Made by a program: the position numbers and the translations under genes
Notes under the pieces: generated by a model
Database searches by the model: none
Told to the model about the DNA's origin: nothing
What the model saw: only the letters and a program-made list of their open reading frames with translations
Source: JAKJGV01 sp964617565
Lineage (GTDB): Bacteria; Verrucomicrobiota; Kiritimatiellia; CAIQIC01; JAGNIJ01
Assembly (NCBI GenBank): GCA_964617565.1
Contig: CAZTYH010000092.1
Location: 1-7,673, forward strand
DNA: 7,673 nucleotides
Direction: 5' to 3'
Shown here: positions 4,964-7,673 of the stretch, piece by piece
How positions within the stretch are numbered: the first letter of the stretch is position 1
Layout: each line of letters opens with the position of its first letter

Positions 4964-6256
4964 ATGACGGCAAAACTGGATACATTGGGTTTACATGCGG
5001 GACAGCAACCTGATCCGACCACCGGATCCCGGGCGGTCCCACTTTATCAGACCACATCGTATGTGTTCAAAAGCACGGAACATGCGGCGAACTTGTTCGC
5101 GCTGAAAGAATTCGGGAACATCTACACGCGGTTGATGAATCCGACGACGGATGTTTTCGAAAAACGCATTGCGGCAATCGAAGGCGGCACGGGAGCGCTG
5201 GGCGTGGCGTCGGGGCAGGCGGCGATTACGTATTCGCTACTTGCGATCACACGGCTGGGCGACGAGATCGTTGCGGGCAACAACTTGTACGGTGGAACGT
5301 ACCAGTTGTTTCACCATACGTTTCCCAAGCTGGGACGAACAGTAAAGTTCGTCAACTCGCGCGATCCGGAAGCGTTTCGCAAGGCGATCACGCCGAAGAC
5401 GCGCGCCGTATATATCGAGACGATCGGCAACCCGAAACTCGACGTGCCGGACTTTGAGGCGATTTCTAAAATCGCGCACGAGAACGGCATTCCGCTTGTC
5501 GTGGATAATACGGTCGGCATCGGGCTGGTACGCCCGATTGATCACGGCGCGGATATCATTGCCAACTCCGCGACAAAATATATCGGTGGTCATGGCACGT
5601 CCATCGGCGGCGTGATCGTTGATTCCGGTAATTTCAAGTGGAACAATGGAAAGTTCCCGGAATTTACGGAGCCCGATCCGAGCTATCATGGATTGGTCTA
5701 CTGGGATGCGTTGGGCAACGTGCCCGGCATGGGAAATGTGGCGTTCATCCTGAAAATCCGCGTGACGTTGTTGCGCGATATCGGCGCGGCGCTCAGTCCG
5801 TTCAACGCGCACCAGTTTCTGATCGGACTGGAGACGCTGGCGTTGCGGCAGCGCAAGCATTCCGAAAATGCGCTGGCGGTTGCGCGCTGGTTGAAGAAGC
5901 ATCCGGCGGTGAGCTGGGTGACCTATCCGGGGTTGGAAGACGATCCGAGTTACGCCATTGCCTCGAAGTATCTGAAGAACGGATTTGGCGGGCTCATCGG
6001 GTTCGGAATCAAGGGCGGATTGGAGGCCGGGAAGAAGTTTATCAACTCGGTGCAACTCTTCTCGCACCTGGCCAACATCGGCGACTCGAAGAGCCTGGTG
6101 ATACATCCGGCATCCACGACGCACCAGCAGCTGACCGAGGCGGAGCAGAAGGAGACCGGCGTGACGGCCGATTACGTCCGTCTTTCGATCGGCATCGAGG
6201 ACCTTGAAGACATTAAGGCGGACCTCGACCAGGCGCTGAAGAAAGCGGTCGCGTAA
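4964..6256 (+). CDS. metY: O-acetylhomoserine sulfhydrylase (MetY)
   Basis: This 430-residue Cys/Met-metabolism PLP enzyme (fold type I) makes L-homocysteine from O-acetyl-L-homoserine and sulfide in the cytoplasm. The PLP lysine is K205 in NSATKYIGGHGT (201-212). D181 in VVDNT contacts the pyridine nitrogen. SGQAAI (83-88) binds the phosphate, and ETIGNPKLDVPD (152-163) is typical of the family. The final third carries LVIHPASTTHQQL (378-390) and VRLSIGIEDLEDI, as in MetY rather than MetB, and the ~430-residue length also favours MetY. The start at 4964 has TAAGGAG (4948-4954) 9 nt upstream. The protein contains no cysteine at all and only three methionines, fitting a product needed during sulfur shortage. 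Expression is probably controlled by the leader peptide and terminator upstream. osmC-like and CBS genes follow closely, as one operon. Confidence 0.95.
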   Translation: MTAKLDTLGLHAGQQPDPTTGSRAVPLYQTTSYVFKSTEHAANLFALKEFGNIYTRLMNPTTDVFEKRIAAIEGGTGALGVASGQAAITYSLLAITRLGDEIVAGNNLYGGTYQLFHHTFPKLGRTVKFVNSRDPEAFRKAITPKTRAVYIETIGNPKLDVPDFEAISKIAHENGIPLVVDNTVGIGLVRPIDHGADIIANSATKYIGGHGTSIGGVIVDSGNFKWNNGKFPEFTEPDPSYHGLVYWDALGNVPGMGNVAFILKIRVTLLRDIGAALSPFNAHQFLIGLETLALRQRKHSENALAVARWLKKHPAVSWVTYPGLEDDPSYAIASKYLKNGFGGLIGFGIKGGLEAGKKFINSVQLFSHLANIGDSKSLVIHPASTTHQQLTEAEQKETGVTADYVRLSIGIEDLEDIKADLDQALKKAVA

Positions 6257-6267
6257 GGAGAACGATC

Positions 6268-6729
6268 ATGGCAGACCTTGAATTCAAAGTGCATGGGCGC
6301 TCTGAGTCTCCGGCGCGGACCGTCGTTTCGGCGCGCAACTTTTCGCTGGTCGTGGACGAGCCGCCCGAACTGGGCGGCACGGACCATGGCGCGAACCCCG
6401 TTGAGTTCATTCTCGCGGGGCTGGTGGGTTGCCTCAATGTCGTGGCGCACATTGTGGCGCAGGAGTTGGGGTTCCGCATCCACGGGCTGGAAATTGAGGC
6501 CGCCGGCGCATTGAATCCGGAGCGGCTGCTGAACCAGCCGACGGCCGATCGCGCGGGCTACAAACAGGTCGGCGTGACACTGCGTGTGAAGTCGGACGCA
6601 GACGAGCCTACGTTGGCGCGCTGGCTTGAGATCGTGGAATCGCGCTGCCCTGTTTCGGACAACCTGGGCAATTCGACGCCGGTAAGCATCGCGTACACCA
6701 GCTTGGAGCCGGCAGCGGTTGTGGGCTGA
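6268..6729 (+). CDS. OsmC-family protein (predicted thiol peroxidase)
   Basis: This 153-residue protein of the OsmC/Ohr superfamily is an alpha/beta homodimer whose members use two cysteines to reduce hydroperoxides and, in some cases, persulfides. The two conserved cysteines are present: C55 in AGLVGCLNVVAH, at the start of the long central helix, and C127 in ESRCPVSDNL. GGTDHGANPVEFILAGLVGC (36-55) is the characteristic OsmC run. The length is usual for the OsmC/YhfA type. It starts 11 nt after metY, and its TAAGGAG ribosome-binding site (6254-6260) overlaps the metY stop codon, so the two genes are cotranscribed. Placement between MetY and CBS suggests a role tied to sulfide, persulfide or thiol stress, which is inference. 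The exact substrate cannot be read from sequence. Confidence 0.85.
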   Translation: MADLEFKVHGRSESPARTVVSARNFSLVVDEPPELGGTDHGANPVEFILAGLVGCLNVVAHIVAQELGFRIHGLEIEAAGALNPERLLNQPTADRAGYKQVGVTLRVKSDADEPTLARWLEIVESRCPVSDNLGNSTPVSIAYTSLEPAAVVG

Positions 6730-6753
6730 TTCGCTTATGAAACGGGTGTCGTC

Positions 6754-7673
6754 ATGCAGTACGGCAACATATTGGGAGCCATCGGACGGACGCCGTTGAT
6801 CCGTTTGAATCGGATCGCGGCGGACGTCGAATCGCCCATCTATGTCAAAGCCGAGTTCCTGAATCCGGGTGGAAGCGTCAAGGATCGTATTGCCCTGGCG
6901 ATGATTGAAGCGGCCGAGCGCGAGGGATTGCTCAAGCCCGGCGGCACGATCATCGAGGCGACGGCGGGCAACACGGGCGTAGGACTTGCGCTTGCGGCGG
7001 CGGTGAAAGGGTATCGGCTCATCGTGGTCATGCCGGACAAGATGAGCCAGGATAAGATCAGTTTGCTGCGGGCTTATGGCGCGGAAGTGGTGATCACCGC
7101 GACAAGTGTCGCGCCGGATTCGCCGGACAGCTATAACGGCGTGGCTGACCGCCTGGCGCGCGAAATTCCCGGCGCGTTCCGGCCGAACCAGTTCGCGAAT
7201 CCGAACAATCCGTTGATCCACTACCTCACCACCGGGCCGGAGATATGGGAAGACTCGGGCGGACAGGTGGAGGTGTTTGTCGCGGGCATGGGGACCGGCG
7301 GCACGATTTCCGGAACATCGCGCTTCCTGAAGGAAAAGAACAGGAATCTTGTCGTGGTGGGGGCCGACCCGGAAGGCTCCATTCTTTCGGGCGATTCGCC
7401 GCGATCCTACAAAGTCGAAGGGATTGGAGAGGATTTCATCCCCAAAACATTTAATCGGCAGATTGTGGATGAGATGGTTCGCGTCAGCGACAAGGAATCG
7501 TTTAACACCGCGCGGCGATTGGCGCGCGAGGAGGGTTTGCTGGTTGGCGGTTCCTGCGGTACGGCGGTGGCGGCCGCGTTGCGCTATGCTCAACGGCTGA
7601 CGCGTCCGCACTTCATCGTGGTGTTGTTGCCGGATACCGGAAGGAATTACATCACCAAAATCTTCAATGACGC
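6754..7673 (+). CDS. Cystathionine beta-synthase-type PLP enzyme (3' end outside window)
   Basis: A frame open from ATG 6754 to the window edge gives 306 residues without a stop. It is a fold-type II PLP enzyme with K43 in NPGGSVKDR, TAGNTG (70-75), a GTGGTISG phosphate loop and GGSCGTAVAAAL. It resembles cystathionine beta-synthase more than CysK. NPGGSVKDR, VMPDKMSQDKI, the DSPDSYNGVADRLA run, GPEIWE, EGIGEDFIPK and LLPDTGRNYITKIFND are of the CBS kind, and SFGERYLST of CysK is absent. CBS condenses serine and homocysteine to cystathionine. Homocysteine is the product of metY two genes upstream. Many such bacterial proteins continue into a pair of CBS regulatory domains, which would lie beyond the edge. 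The ribosome-binding site is weak (GGGTG). With only 24 nt after the osmC-like stop, it is likely in the same operon. An O-acetylserine-using cysteine synthase activity remains possible. Confidence 0.88.
   Translation, partial: MQYGNILGAIGRTPLIRLNRIAADVESPIYVKAEFLNPGGSVKDRIALAMIEAAEREGLLKPGGTIIEATAGNTGVGLALAAAVKGYRLIVVMPDKMSQDKISLLRAYGAEVVITATSVAPDSPDSYNGVADRLAREIPGAFRPNQFANPNNPLIHYLTTGPEIWEDSGGQVEVFVAGMGTGGTISGTSRFLKEKNRNLVVVGADPEGSILSGDSPRSYKVEGIGEDFIPKTFNRQIVDEMVRVSDKESFNTARRLAREEGLLVGGSCGTAVAAALRYAQRLTRPHFIVVLLPDTGRNYITKIFND

Noticed and set aside
6737..6799. Small frame starting at ATG 6737, overlapping the start of the CBS-like gene
   Set aside because: It is out of frame with the CBS-like gene, has no ribosome-binding site or composition signal, and stops soon after.
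6172..7611. Very long open frame on the minus strand opposite the osmC-like and CBS-like genes
   Set aside because: Its translation is Arg/His-rich with no recognisable motif, and the plus strand here encodes clear OsmC and PLP-enzyme signatures. It is an antisense shadow in GC-rich coding DNA.

Overview
The window is one continuous stretch of bacterial chromosome, moderately GC-rich by eye and densely coded. It carries housekeeping genes and a concentration of sulfur-metabolism genes. No transposase, phage gene or CRISPR array is visible. The lineage cannot be fixed from the sequence alone. The intergenic palindromic repeat after cysK, the CTTTGCG words before mnmA, and the pairing of MetY with an OsmC-like protein and a bacterial cystathionine beta-synthase remind me of Verrucomicrobia/Lentisphaerae/Kiritimatiellae-type genomes. 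That is an impression, not a result.

Layout: On the minus strand at the left edge are a tRNA-Cys (GCA) with an encoded CCA end and, upstream of it in the same direction, a phosphomannomutase/phosphoglucomutase. On the plus strand, cysK (cysteine synthase) follows a near-consensus promoter. After a 178-nt gap holding a palindromic repeat and a promoter that looks leaderless come mnmA (tRNA 2-thiouridylase) and, overlapping its end, a LarE-family sulfur transferase. An A/T-rich stem-loop closes this unit. A 291-nt leader then precedes metY (O-acetylhomoserine sulfhydrylase), followed 11 nt later by an OsmC-like gene and 24 nt after that by a cystathionine beta-synthase gene that runs off the right edge.

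The most interesting part is the metY leader (about 4703-4963). It has its own promoter, a 25-codon reading frame whose residues 9-17 are CCCGMSMCC, and then a clear intrinsic terminator ending in seven T's. The sequence just after the second Cys cluster (4824-4833) is complementary over ten pairs to the loop of that terminator (4887-4896). This is the architecture of a classical translation-coupled attenuator, here apparently sensing cysteinyl-tRNA. I do not recognise it as a described example. MetY itself contains no cysteine residue.

How the genes may work together: CysK makes cysteine from O-acetylserine and sulfide. MetY makes homocysteine from O-acetylhomoserine and sulfide. CBS condenses homocysteine with serine to cystathionine, the first step of reverse transsulfuration. 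MnmA and LarE move sulfur onto tRNA and onto a cofactor or an unknown acceptor. The OsmC-like protein is probably a thiol-dependent peroxidase or related enzyme. Low Cys-tRNA would relieve termination ahead of metY-osmC-cbs and so raise synthesis of the route to homocysteine and cystathionine.
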